In this document: piece after piece, positions 33,092-43,396 of the stretch
Layout: every line of letters starts with the position of its first letter
Position numbering within the stretch: the first letter of the stretch is position 1
Source: Dipodascopsis uninucleata var. uninucleata
Taxonomy: Eukaryota > Ascomycota > Lipomycetes > Lipomycetales > Lipomycetaceae
Length of the DNA: 64,000 nucleotides
NCBI GenBank assembly: GCA_030568195.1
Contig: JAJLTO010000010.1
Span: 186,001 to 250,000 of the forward strand
Reading direction: 5' to 3'
The notes under the pieces: generated by a model
Seen by the model: only the letters and a program-made list of their open reading frames with translations
Told to the model about the DNA's origin: nothing
The model's database searches: none
Position numbers and translations under genes: made by a program

Positions 33092-35167
33092 ATGATGACC
33101 TCTACGTTAGCACCGCCCAGACCTCGACTTGCTGCTCGAGGTCGCAAGAGGTCTCCAAACTGGGCGGAGTTCTATCGCAATGGATATCCTACGGATGTGA
33201 TCGTTATAGATGACGATACGCCCCCACCGCAACTTCCGCCACTCAGCAGTAGTGGAGCTCTGAACTCTGCTGGACATCAGCAAATCACAGAGTCATCTTC
33301 TTCGCTGTCGGCGTCGCGGTCATTCGATGGCTCGGGTGGATCTGTATCATCTGTATCGTCTATGATTGTGACTGGCTGTAATGCGGCGGCAACACCCACT
33401 TCAGTAAACGACCACCTACGGACAAGTAACGAAGGTGCACATTTTCAGTCACTCTCTCACATGGTCAATGGTGCTCAGACTCAGCAACTTCTACCATCTT
33501 TCTTACAGCAACAGCAACAGCTACAGCAACATCTTGGCGGAGTTGATCTACTCTCTTCTAGCCCTTTCACACCCACTATCGTGCAAGACGGATTAGGAAT
33601 TGGTAGTGGTAACGTTGGGGCAACGACAAATATTGACAACAGCGGAGGACAAAACGGTCTCCGTGACCTGCACGATGATGGACTCTACTATGGAGGAACA
33701 ACTCGACTACTAAATGATATGAATTACAGTCTAGGAGGCACATCCCAAGCTACTACCAATATTTTTGATGTTAACAGCTCTACGCCGAGTGTTAATTCAG
33801 ATTCAAATGCGAGTACGCCACTTTTTAGTGGACTTAAGCGACGCAAGTTCGATGCCCTTGATGGTGCTAATAACTCATTGCTCGATGGACACCAATATCC
33901 TCCAATAACTGTGGCTGATCTAGTTTCCACACCAGGCATATCTCATCCTGGAGTCGAAATCTCAAAGAAACGAAAGTTGGAGTGTACAGCGACGTCGAAC
34001 GCTAAAGCCGCTGCTCTTAGCAAACGACCAGCAGTCAAAGCGAAGGATGTCAGAGTCCTAACTGTATCCGATCCTTACTTCAACAAGAATAATCCTAAAG
34101 TGGACGATGACGATGGACATTATATCATTATTCCGGATTCTGAACTTACAACTCGCTACAAAATTACCAAGCTTCTTGGGCAAGGTACTTTTGGCAAGGT
34201 AGTAGCAGCCTATGACCGCCACAAACGAACACACTGTGCGATCAAAATCATCAGGGCAATCCAGAAATATAGAGATGCTAGTAAAATAGAGCTTCGAGTT
34301 CTTGAAACCTTGTCTATGCATGACAAGAATAACACGAACAAATGCATTCATCTACGAGATTGTTTCGATTATCGAAATCATATATGCATTGTTACTGACC
34401 TTCTGAGTATTTCTGTATTTGATTTCCTGAAATCGAACGACTTCTCGCCTTTCCCTGCATCTCACATACAGAAATTTGCTAAACAACTTCTGACAAGCGT
34501 TGCTTTCCTTCATGATCTCAATCTCATTCATACAGATTTGAAGCCCGAGAATATATTACTCGTTGACAACAGCTTCAAGGAATTCCCTTACACAAAACGT
34601 AATAATATGAATAGGCGAAAGGTACTTAACGATACCACCATCCATTTGATTGATTTCGGGAGTGCTACTTTTCAAGATGAATATCATAGCTCGGTGGTTT
34701 CAACTCGACATTATAGAGCACCTGAGATTATTCTTGGATTGGGTTGGTCATTTCCATGTGATATGTGGTCTATTGGTTGTATTCTTGTGGAATTTTTGAC
34801 TGGGGAAGCTTTGTTCCAAACTCATGATAATCTTGAGCATTTGGCTATGATGGAGGCGGTGGTGGGTCAACCTTTGGATCGATCTATCACGAAGTCCCTT
34901 GGACGACAAGCACAGAAATATTTTCTAAAGAATGGTAAACTAGATTATCCAAATTCTCAGACGACAAAGACAAGCAGAAAGTATGTTCGTGCGGTTAAAC
35001 CACTTGACCAAATAATTGGTTATGAGGATAGTTTCCATCGGGAATTTTTAAATCTTCTTAAGAGAATATTTGTCTACGAGCCATCAGAGCGTATCACAGC
35101 CCGTGAAGCTTTAGAACATCCCTGGTTTCAACAGATTTATATAGATGAAGGCTCAGATAGCAAGTGA
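33092..35167 (+). CDS. KNS1: LAMMER (CLK-type) dual-specificity kinase
   Basis: Kns1/Lkh1/Clk homologue; the family phosphorylates SR-type splicing factors, and in budding yeast Kns1 acts downstream of TORC1. Single exon, 691 residues. A conserved N-terminal block WAEFYRNGYPTDVIVIDDD (about 25-43) is typical of fungal members. A long Ser/Gln-rich region follows, then the kinase domain from about 350: LLGQGTFGKVVAAYD, CAIKII, LIHTDLKPENILL (HTD replaces HRD, the LAMMER pattern), IHLIDFGSATF, VSTRHYRAPEIILGLGW and the diagnostic EHLAMMEAVVG. It ends EHPWFQQIY. A nuclear-type basic run (SKKRKLE) is near residue 290. All catalytic residues are present. Confidence 0.97.
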   Translation: MMTSTLAPPRPRLAARGRKRSPNWAEFYRNGYPTDVIVIDDDTPPPQLPPLSSSGALNSAGHQQITESSSSLSASRSFDGSGGSVSSVSSMIVTGCNAAATPTSVNDHLRTSNEGAHFQSLSHMVNGAQTQQLLPSFLQQQQQLQQHLGGVDLLSSSPFTPTIVQDGLGIGSGNVGATTNIDNSGGQNGLRDLHDDGLYYGGTTRLLNDMNYSLGGTSQATTNIFDVNSSTPSVNSDSNASTPLFSGLKRRKFDALDGANNSLLDGHQYPPITVADLVSTPGISHPGVEISKKRKLECTATSNAKAAALSKRPAVKAKDVRVLTVSDPYFNKNNPKVDDDDGHYIIIPDSELTTRYKITKLLGQGTFGKVVAAYDRHKRTHCAIKIIRAIQKYRDASKIELRVLETLSMHDKNNTNKCIHLRDCFDYRNHICIVTDLLSISVFDFLKSNDFSPFPASHIQKFAKQLLTSVAFLHDLNLIHTDLKPENILLVDNSFKEFPYTKRNNMNRRKVLNDTTIHLIDFGSATFQDEYHSSVVSTRHYRAPEIILGLGWSFPCDMWSIGCILVEFLTGEALFQTHDNLEHLAMMEAVVGQPLDRSITKSLGRQAQKYFLKNGKLDYPNSQTTKTSRKYVRAVKPLDQIIGYEDSFHREFLNLLKRIFVYEPSERITAREALEHPWFQQIYIDEGSDSK

Positions 35168-35912
35168 TCGTGTTAGCAGAGTAGGTCTACGATCTTATAT
35201 TTCATTATTATCATCTTTGAATTGCTATGTATTGGAAGAAAGGGTCTTTGAGAGGTTTATAGTTTTGGCGAGACAATGGTCTTATCAATGAGAAGCGCTT
35301 GTTTATACACAAGCGGATTTCAATTAATGAGAAAATTCAGGTTTCATATATATGCAGTTAATTATATTGGGGTTAATCTTTAAATCGGTGTTTTTACCGG
35401 GCTTATTGTTGAATTCAAGTAAACTTTTTTATTTGTGATTTTTGTTCTTTTCTGTCAATTTTCGTAATATATATATATATATATATATATGTATTTCTTT
35501 ATTTCTTTATAGTTGGTAAAAGGCGGGATAAGTTTTTAAATGGATACGGTTTAATCTTCAGATTTTTCAGAGCTTTCTCTTTACATTGTATTCCGAAGAC
35601 TTTTGTTTTTGTTCATTTTTTGTGTTTTGAGTATTATATTTCTGCTTCGTTTCTTTTTTTTATCACTGGCCTCAAGAAAAGATATACGCATAGGTGTATA
35701 TACACTAGCATATGTATATTCATATATATCTACGTATAGAGAGACCTATTCCAAATGGAACCAGATCATTAAATCAACAAGTTATTTAGCAAAATTACGT
35801 TAGCATATTTCACTAAATGGACGTATATATCTTTAGAGCGATAGAAATGATATACAGACATAGACAAGCGTATATACGGGATTTTAGTCGTCTATGCATA
35901 CTATCGATGGCT
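35168..35912. other. Convergent 3' stretch, LAMMER kinase / WRS1
   Basis: About 745 T-rich bases with a 24-bp AT repeat at 35467. Frames are low-complexity and lack family character. Confidence 0.6.
35467..35490. repeat. AT dinucleotide repeat (24 bp)
   Basis: Twelve uninterrupted AT units in the 3' flank of the LAMMER kinase gene. Confidence 0.93.
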
Positions 35913-37639
35913 CTACTTCTTTGGTTCTTTAGATTCATTGGGCTTGATCGGCACAAGGCGTTCTTGTGTGCCCCATTCTAACTTGCGTGGAGTCATGAAC
36001 AACTTCACAATTTCGTCGGTGACTTTAGCCCGTCTCTGCTGAAAATCTCCAACAAATTCTTGGAGGCACTTCGCACAAAGTATTTTCAACTCTCCAGTAA
36101 GAAGCTCACCCTTTATATAGGCCATTCTGATTCGCTCAAGTTCTTCATCGTCTTCAAGGAAAAAAGAAAGGTACTGATAGGAGACGTCAATATCTGGATT
36201 TCCACCCAGACGCCTTTGCTCTTCGAGAGTATCTCTTCCTCCGGAAAATGCGTATTTCTTGATTTTAGTCTCCACCCTCTTCGGTGTATCGGTCATATAG
36301 ATTGCGGAGGTATCCACGGAGGCCGACATCTTACTTTGAGATCCCTTAATTATACAAGATGTCACAGTTAGTAGATTATCTCGTGTATATATAGTTATAT
36401 GTTATATAAATCAGTGAAAGAAAGTCCAAAATTATAATAGAAAAAAACATACCTGCAGGGCAGGGAAGAAGCGCGAGTGTATAAGAGAAGGCTTTGGATA
36501 CTTCAATTTTGTAGCAACATCTCTGCAAACCCGGAAATATGGATCCTGGTCGATAGCGCATGGGATTAGAGAAGGGATGTCCTTTCTGGTTCCAAATATA
36601 TGAGGAAATGAGTTCGAAAAAGCGGTTGAGATTTGGATAGAAGCGAAATGTATCTTGCCGATATTGTCACTATCTTTGAAGCCGAAAACCGATTTTGCAG
36701 TTGATGTCGTTATCTGACGGGATGTACGAACGACGTTTGCATAGAATTCACCACCCATGAAGTCAAGGTCCGAGAATATGAATGTCTTCTTAGGATCGAA
36801 GCCAACAGCGATGATATCTTTGGCATTCTGAACTGTGAAACGTCGAACATTTTCAATGGTGAGATCTTGTTTAAAGAGGAACTTCTCGTCATCTGTATGT
36901 AATATTCATTTCAGACGTTAGCATTTATTCTTTCGCAAATTTTAGAAAGCTCTCAGTTAGAGATTCATAGATAGATTCATGAGATAATTATTATAGAGTT
37001 CAATACACAATATGGCATACCTGTCATTTCAATAATTAGAGGCACATCAAATACTTCTTGGAGCCACCTAAATACACTGAAGTAAGAATTCAAAAGTCCA
37101 TAGCAAATTTCTTCATAACATTATTACCGACTTTGTAAAAACGAAGGGCGTCATATGTCCTAGATGCATGCTGTCACTGGAAGGGCCTCTTCCTGTATAC
37201 AAGAAAAAAGGCTTTCCTTGTTCATAACGAGTGAGGATGGCATCCAAGTCCCTGATTGAAAAATAGATAATTAGCAGGCTAAAATACAAAATACGCCATT
37301 TACATACTAAATGGAGTCGTCAAGTAAAAACAGATCCGTAGATATATATTATAACTAAAATTGAACTTACCGTTCGCTGAAAAAGACCCCTCGACGTAAG
37401 AAGCGATGTGGTTTGTGTCCGGTGACTTTTTCAAATCTTTCAAGGGTCGCAGACGTAATCTTTCTGGTACCGAAGTTTTCAATCAGACGATCATAATCTA
37501 TTTCCTGCGCTTTGCCATCTACTACAGCACCCTCTACTTCCCAAGGTGTAACAACCTGCTCTTGGGTATTCGAAGCTACAGGTGCAGCTGCCGAGTCGCC
37601 AGAGATTTTCAGCTGATCAATGTTGACAGGTTCTGACAT
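35913..37639 (-). CDS. WRS1: Cytosolic tryptophanyl-tRNA synthetase
   Basis: Charges tRNA-Trp. Five exons: 37371-37639, 37129-37251, 37021-37067, 36453-36892 and 35913-36344; 436 residues (yeast Wrs1 is 432). Features: [12 protein letters not shown] near 80, then the HIGH-type motif MHLGHM at 118-123, [24 protein letters not shown], and [12 protein letters not shown] with the KMSKS-type signature at 298-302. The exon 2-3 junction is the weak point. The canonical donor (CG|GTAATA) and acceptor TTTAG give PFVLQSRWLQEV, whereas the family almost always has PFVFTKWLQ. One extra T in the run at 37138-37141, with a donor a few bases earlier, would give exactly that text. Either the lineage differs here or a base is missing in the assembly. 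All other junctions keep phase, with a TACTAAC branch site before the last exon. Confidence 0.93.
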
Positions 37640-38244
37640 TTCTCCGTGAATAAAGCCCTCAGAATTGAGAAAATCTTTGTTCGCCTATTTAATAAGCTAA
37701 CCTGCAAAGTAAGAGAACGAGTACGTCTGAGGAAATCCAGTGAGTATACTTGATAAAAAATTGCTCGTAAGGGTGGATATAGATAAAATAAAAGCATACG
37801 ATATATGTCATGTTTTAATTGTGCGTATATTTTATTTTTTGTTTTTTCACTGCAGAAGCGAATCTATCAGCAAGTACGAGAAATTTGCTATCATAGACAA
37901 CTGTCCATCGACTTATTTTTATTTTAGATAATGAACTATATACACTAAAAGAGATTTATGTAGAATACCATCAAGTAAATTGATCTTATTGTGCGATTGT
38001 TATATCTGCGTATACAATGTTCGGACATTTTCAGGATAGTAGTGCAGATTTAAAATGTTGTATCACTCCCCGCAAAAATCTGTCTATAGTCAAATGATCA
38101 GTCCCTTTTTATGTAATTAAAAAAGAGTGAGAATTAAGGATAGTTATATACATAATAGACAGAGGGCTGCGGAAAATTTTGCTCGCTGCTTTATTTACTC
38201 ATCTTTTCAGCGGTTTACTCGACCACGCTTGGGGTTCAAACTCA
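37640..38244. other. WRS1 promoter and NDUFAF2 3' flank
   Basis: About 600 AT-rich bases between two minus-strand genes. Nothing recognisable. Confidence 0.6.
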
Positions 38245-38931
38245 TCAGAAGATCGCTCTATATTCAATAGTTAGCTTATCATTAATCGCCTTACTCTTGA
38301 AAGTATACATCTTTTTGTAGGTGTACTGACTTTTAACATCAGAACTGTCTTGTTTCTTCGTCCTGGACTCAGGCTGACTAGTGGACGTATCAGTAGCTCC
38401 GACCATGACCTCATCTTTAGATACTGAAGATGTTTTTAGCGGCACACTTTTCCATCTCTGCTCGGCAGCAGCAATCCTATGCTTAAGGAATGCCAATCTC
38501 GCCTGTTCCTGTTGCAGCTCTTCTATAGTCGGAGGATCTCTACGAACATGACGTAACCATTGAGACCATTGAGCTGAGAATATTATATTAGCTCATCATC
38601 ATCACTACTTTCACGCTTACCATTTCGTAATTATAAATATAGACTTACGTGGTAGTTTATAATCAACATAGCTACCTGAAGTAGACTTAAGTTGTACAAT
38701 TCTGCGCGGTCGTTCTGGCGAATTTGCATTTGAAAATTCCCAGAAAGTATTGCCATCGAGGTCGTGTCCTATTATAACAGCATTTCTGTCAGCCCATAAT
38801 CCTTATATAGCCAATCAACTGCTGTTAAACGCTTGTTGCATGATAAGATATATCTTACCCATAAACTGTCTCTTGCGAAGAGGGATCTTCAGAGAAAGCC
38901 ATTTGTAATATATCGATCTCCAGAAAGACAT
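38245..38931 (-). CDS. NDUFAF2: NDUFAF2 (mimitin/B17.2L)-like complex I assembly factor
   Basis: Mitochondrial assembly factor for NADH:ubiquinone oxidoreductase, related to subunit NDUFA12. Three exons, 38859-38931, 38649-38768 and 38245-38573, encode 173 residues. The start MSFWRSIYYKWLSLKIPLRK is the family N-terminus, and the splice rebuilds QFMGHDLDGNTFWEF, the central signature. PQWSQWLRHVRRDPPTIEEL then matches the PxWxxWLRxxRxxPP block. The C-terminal third is charged and low-complexity, with AAEQRW. An in-frame alternative ATG in another frame at 38902 was rejected because it destroys this N-terminus. The gene implies that complex I is present, which excludes lineages such as Saccharomyces and Schizosaccharomyces that lost it. 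Confidence 0.88.
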
Positions 38932-39437
38932 AACTGCTGGAAGCCTCTGTATTAAAAAATATTCCTCCTTTTAATATCTCACAGAACTGAATTATTTAAT
39001 CTAAGTTAATAACAAAGATTTCAGTAAACCTAGTAAATGTTCTGTTAGGTCCGACAGGATAAGATGCTAGCTACACCGTTTTTCATGGGACTAATAGCCA
39101 TGAACTTTAGTTTAAGATAGAAAAATGCAAGAAATCAATGTTCAAGGGACAAGGCGGCATACTCAACTATTTTACATTTCTGGTGGGCACTTTCTATACG
39201 CACAGCATCATTTACATTAAAAGCAGCATTTACAAAAACATCTGCAGTCCTATAGATCTTTGTCATTTGAGAACGAAAATATAAAAGTGCATTACTATTA
39301 TATGCATTCAGCATAATTACAGCTTTGTTTCGTTTATCCGACCCAATTACCCAAACCAAAACCCGATCATTTCGCTATCTCTTATTTCAGCGAGATAAAT
39401 TTCAAATCTTTTACTTCACCATGAGATCCATATTATT
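38932..39437. other. NDUFAF2 promoter and LSB1-like 3' flank
   Basis: About 500 bases. A 74-codon minus-strand frame at 39135-39359 has no recognised features and lies where the NDUFAF2 promoter is expected; not called. Confidence 0.5.
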
Positions 39438-40429
39438 CTAAAAAATAGAATTAACAATATCAGCTCCAATAGTAGCACCAGCACCTTAAAAATAAAGAAG
39501 TTAGAAAAACGCACGTGTTACAGAAAAAACGTAAATCACAACTTACCAAATATTGCAGCATTTCCAAGCTTCTTACCAAACTTCTTACCAGCCCCCTCGA
39601 GCCCTCCAAATCTATTACTAGAAGAAGCCTGAGAATCTTGTTGTTGTTGTTGTTGTTGTTGCACCACTATTGGCTGTTGCTGTTGCTGCTGGGGAGGATA
39701 GTAAGGCTGAGGAACAGGAGCAGCATAGGATTGTGAAAGAGGAACCGAGTAAGCTTGCTGTGGTGGCATATATTGTTGTGGTGGGTAAGATTTCTGATCC
39801 TGGCCACCATAAGAATAGGGAGTCGGTGCGGGTGATGGAGAAGACTTCTGATCTGAAGAGAATGAACTGACAACTTTCACATAGCTAGAAGGGAAAATAC
39901 CTTCGCGATTGGTCTGTCTATCGCGACCTCTCCACCAATCCGCATTAACCTTCTCCAAAATGATAACCTGGCTTCCCCTGATAAGCTGAAGATCTGATTC
40001 ATCTGTGGGATTATAGTCATAAAGAGCTTCTGCCATCTCATTATGTGCTGGAGTAGCACTATACTGAGGAGGAGGAATAGATATATGCTGCTGATTGTTG
40101 TATGGGCTGGCTGTAGCTTGTGGTGCGCGAGTATTGCCACTACCCACGCTCAAGACATCCATGTCCAGTGCAGCAGCACCTGGAGCGTAAGTAGAAGGGA
40201 CTGCATTCAAAAGACAATTGTAGAGGTCCGCGGTAATAACGCCTGATCCTTTTAAGAATTCCAGCTCCTATATATTCCATACGAATAAATGTTAGCATCG
40301 CTCCAATAGCTTTACAAAGTCGTACACATGGTGTCACCCCCCCTCAAGTATACACAGATGATATACTATACTCACATTTCGCACTGTACTGAGCGATCGA
40401 TTGATCAACACTGCATTCATGTCAGCCAT
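39438..40429 (-). CDS. LSB1: Lsb1/Pin3-like SH3 protein with glutamine-rich tail
   Basis: Actin-patch SH3 protein of the Lsb1/Lsb2(Pin3)/Csh3 group that binds Las17/WASP. Three exons, 40376-40429, 39547-40267 and 39438-39484, encode 273 residues. The N-terminal block MADMNAVLINRSLSTVRNEL plus EFLKGSGVITADLYNCLL is diagnostic. The SH3 domain spans about 90-145: AEALYDYNPTDESDLQL, then NADWWRGRD and GIFPSSYVKVV. A proline/tyrosine/glutamine-rich segment follows, with runs of seven and eight glutamines. The C-terminus is a glycine-rich conserved tail, FGGLEGAGKKFGKKLGNAA and GAGATIGADIVNSIF. In budding yeast the Gln/Asn-rich part of Lsb2/Pin3 supports prion conversion; that property here is inference. 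A GATGCTAACAT branch site precedes exon 2. Confidence 0.93.
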
Positions 40430-40910
40430 TGTCGTCTACGATCTATCAAGAAAATACTTTGATAGAAATTATTAAATTATACTGCTTTTCTCAAATATGC
40501 TTGTAGTTTCTAGTGCCTTAAGGTTGGTTGGCAACTTAGCTAGGTCGCATATTCTAAACGAGGCTTAGCAATCCAGTGAGGATTGCGACTAAGTCACAGT
40601 CACAAATCATGTGATTTAAGTCACAAATGTATGTTAACATGACTTTCCTTAATATTATACATTCTCCTCTTCGCGCAGCTATTATTATTATACATAGTGG
40701 GATAGGATATGATAGTGGCATTATATTAGTAAATTATTTCAGGGATCAAGACCAAACATATTGAATTACCTAACACATAACGAATAGATTGCATAGGAGA
40801 GGAACTCGGATTGGAAATATAGTCTTTCGGCTGTGTGAACTTGTTACGAATTTTAGATAGTTGAGTAGGAAATTAGCAAGTTTTGGAGAAATAAGGGAAG
40901 TGTTCTAGAA
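40430..40910. promoter_or_regulatory. Divergent promoter, LSB1-like / SNF1
   Basis: 480 bases between two divergent starts. It contains a HomolD-type word and a second AGTCACAAAT copy 21 bases away, nearer the LSB1-like gene. Confidence 0.55.
40597..40628 (-). promoter_or_regulatory. Paired HomolD-like words
   Basis: CAGTCACAAATC at 40597-40608 and AGTCACAAAT at 40619-40628. The shared 10-mer repeats with a 21-base period, about two helical turns. The first copy is 168 bases upstream of the LSB1-like start, in the same relative orientation as the RPL14 copy. Confidence 0.5.
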
Positions 40911-43396
40911 ATGTCGACAGCGCCAGAAAGACCGATGACAGAGATGCGAGAGCCTAGGTCTACTAGTGCTAACTCGTCATCGGGTCGCATAGGTCGCTAT
41001 CAGATTATCAAGACCTTAGGAGAGGGATCGTTTGGTAAAGTGAAATGTAAGTTTAGTTTACTGCAATAAGGAGGAGTAGTTACGGAACGGGATAGATAGA
41101 TGCACTGGATGAATCGAACTTGCACATTTGTCACTTTTCTTGTTCTCTTTACGAATGAAGTTGGAAATAGAGGAAAGGAAATGTAACTCAGCTTAAGTGT
41201 GATGGATAATCACCGGTATGGCGGGCTGATGTCGATGATGGATGGTATTGCGGTTTAGAATGCAAGGAAATGAGTACTAACTATGATATTTGGCATCGCA
41301 TAGTGGCATACCATCTGGCAACGCACCAAAGGGTAGCATTAAAGATTATCAATAGGAAAACGCTCGCAAAATCGGATATGCAGGGTAGAGTAGAGAGAGA
41401 AATTTCTTATTTACGATTATTACGGCACCCCCACATTATCAAACTGTACGATGTGATAAAATCGAAAGATGAGATTATTATGGTGATTGAGTTCGCTGGG
41501 AAGGAGTTGTTTGACTACATCGTGCAACGTGGAAAGATGCCTGAGGAGGAGGCTAGGCGGTTCTTTCAGCAGATCATTGGTGCTGTGGAATATTGCCACC
41601 GACATAAGATTGTTCACAGAGATTTGAAGCCTGAGAATCTTCTTCTTGATGAAAATCTTAATGTCAAAATTGCTGACTTCGGCCTCTCTAATATTATGAC
41701 TGATGGCAACTTCTTGAAGACAAGTTGTGGCTCTCCAAATTATGCTGCACCTGAAGTTATATCCGGAAAATTATATGCTGGACCAGAGGTTGATGTCTGG
41801 AGTTGTGGTGTGATATTGTATGTCATGCTCTGTGGTCGTTTACCATTTGACGATGAGTTTATCCCTACACTATTTAAGAAAATCAATGGCGGTGTTTATA
41901 GTCTTCCTTCCTACTTGTCGCCCGGTGCAAAACACCTTCTTCAGAGGATGCTTGTTGTAAATCCTCTTAATAGAATTACCGTTCGAGAGATAATGCAAGA
42001 CAAGTGGTTCAAGGTTAACTTGCCCAAATATCTCCTCCCTCCCGATGACAAAGACAATAGCGAAATAGATGATACTGTTGTTGGGGCTCTTGGTCGTACT
42101 ATGGGTTACGATAAAGAAGAAGTTTATGATGCATTGAAGAAGGATAGCGAAAACAATGAAATCCGTGATGCTTATGAATTAATGCGAGAAAATAAGCTTA
42201 TGGCAAAGGAAACGGAGAATAAGAATATGGAGGGATTTCTGTCGTCCAGCCCACCGTCTTGGTCCGCGGAAGGAATTCGATCTAATCAGGGTTCTTTAAA
42301 TCGTAAAGGAAATGAGCAAACGTTGACATTCGACAGCCATCATTTGTCATCAGCTTTGAATGCTGTTGACATGTCTACCCCAAATACAACTATTGCTGTT
42401 CTACCATCATCCCTTCCTGCATATCATAGAGCAAATATGCTGGCATCAAAGCCAGGAGCCGCAAGTGATCTAGCGAAACTGGCCCATTCTTCATCTTCTT
42501 CTTCCAGAAGGTCGAAAACTAGATGGCATTTTGGAATCAGAAGTAGATCTTATCCTCTGGATGTCATGGGTGAAATATATCGTGCTCTAAAAGGTTTGGG
42601 AGCAGAATGGGCTCGACCCAGCGAAGAAGATCCTTGGACTATTCTTGTTCGATGGAGATATTTACCGAGAGACTACGATCCATCAAGCGGAGAGAAGCTT
42701 ACAGGCGAGTATGGAAAACTGATAAAAATGCAGATTCAATTATATCAACTTGAACAGAACAACTACCTCGTTGACTTCAAGTTTGATGGCTGGTGGAGTG
42801 AGGGTGATGAGCATGAAATGGCAAAGGAGAAGGTCCGGAGAAAGAGACGAGAGGGCGTTGGAGGTGCTGGTGGTAGTAGTACTAACGTCAGTCGAAGTAG
42901 CAGTGTAGTCACTATTAATAGCAATACTGTCAACAACATTTCAATGCTTTCGACTCTTACAAGCATAGACAAATTTAAAAAGTCAAGTGACCGGCAAGCA
43001 AAGTCAGTGTCTGGTGATATGGAGACACCTACGAAAGAGAAATCTACTCCAGTCGTTGGACATGACTCTTCTCATATTGAATCGATATTTCCTATTAATG
43101 AAACACGCCAAACTACGAATAATACAGTATCGAATCCGCATCTTGAAATTTCTACGACTATAGAAGATAGTAAGAATGGTATTAAAGATCTTAAGTCCAT
43201 TAGCAGTGGCGAACCCGTTAAGTCGATCCCATCGAAGTCCACTGGAAACGGCAATGCTAACATATCAAAGAGCGGAAATGCCAATAGCAATAGTAGTAAG
43301 GACAGTAAACAAGAGGATACGTTATCGACCTATCCATTCTTGCATATGGCTACACGGTTAATTATGGAACTCGCAGTAAATAGTCAGGCGGCTTAG
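40911..43396 (+). CDS. SNF1: SNF1/AMPK alpha catalytic subunit
   Basis: Energy- and glucose-sensing Ser/Thr kinase. Two exons, 40911-41046 and 41304-43396, encode 742 residues. Kinase domain about 30-281: GEGSFGKV (37-44) then the lysine in VALK (59), IVHRDLKPEN with D152, DFGLSN at 170-175, and the activation threonine T185 in LKTSCGSPNYAAPE. A UBA-like autoinhibitory segment follows the domain. A C-terminal regulatory region has GIRSRSYPLDVMGEIYRAL, ILVRWRYLPRDYD and a final MATRLIMELAVNSQAA, matching the beta/gamma-binding CTD. Low-complexity inserts make it longer than the yeast protein (633). The intron (257 nt) splits GKVK-L and has a perfect TACTAAC branch site. A frame beginning at 41270 is the intron's tail and not a start. 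CTG at 41444 encodes the invariant Leu of IIKLYDVI. Confidence 0.98.

Noticed and set aside
33367-33374. TGTGACTG word inside the LAMMER kinase coding region
   Set aside because: Coding position far inside the gene; chance 8-mer.
38902-38904. Alternative ATG (other frame) for NDUFAF2, with a different acceptor giving GNAVIIGHDLDG
   Set aside because: The frame from 38931 yields the family N-terminus WRSIYYKWLSLKIPLRK and a canonical junction; the alternative loses it.
39135-39359. 74-codon minus-strand frame between NDUFAF2 and the LSB1-like gene
   Set aside because: No family character and located in the NDUFAF2 promoter; length is within chance expectation for AT-rich DNA.
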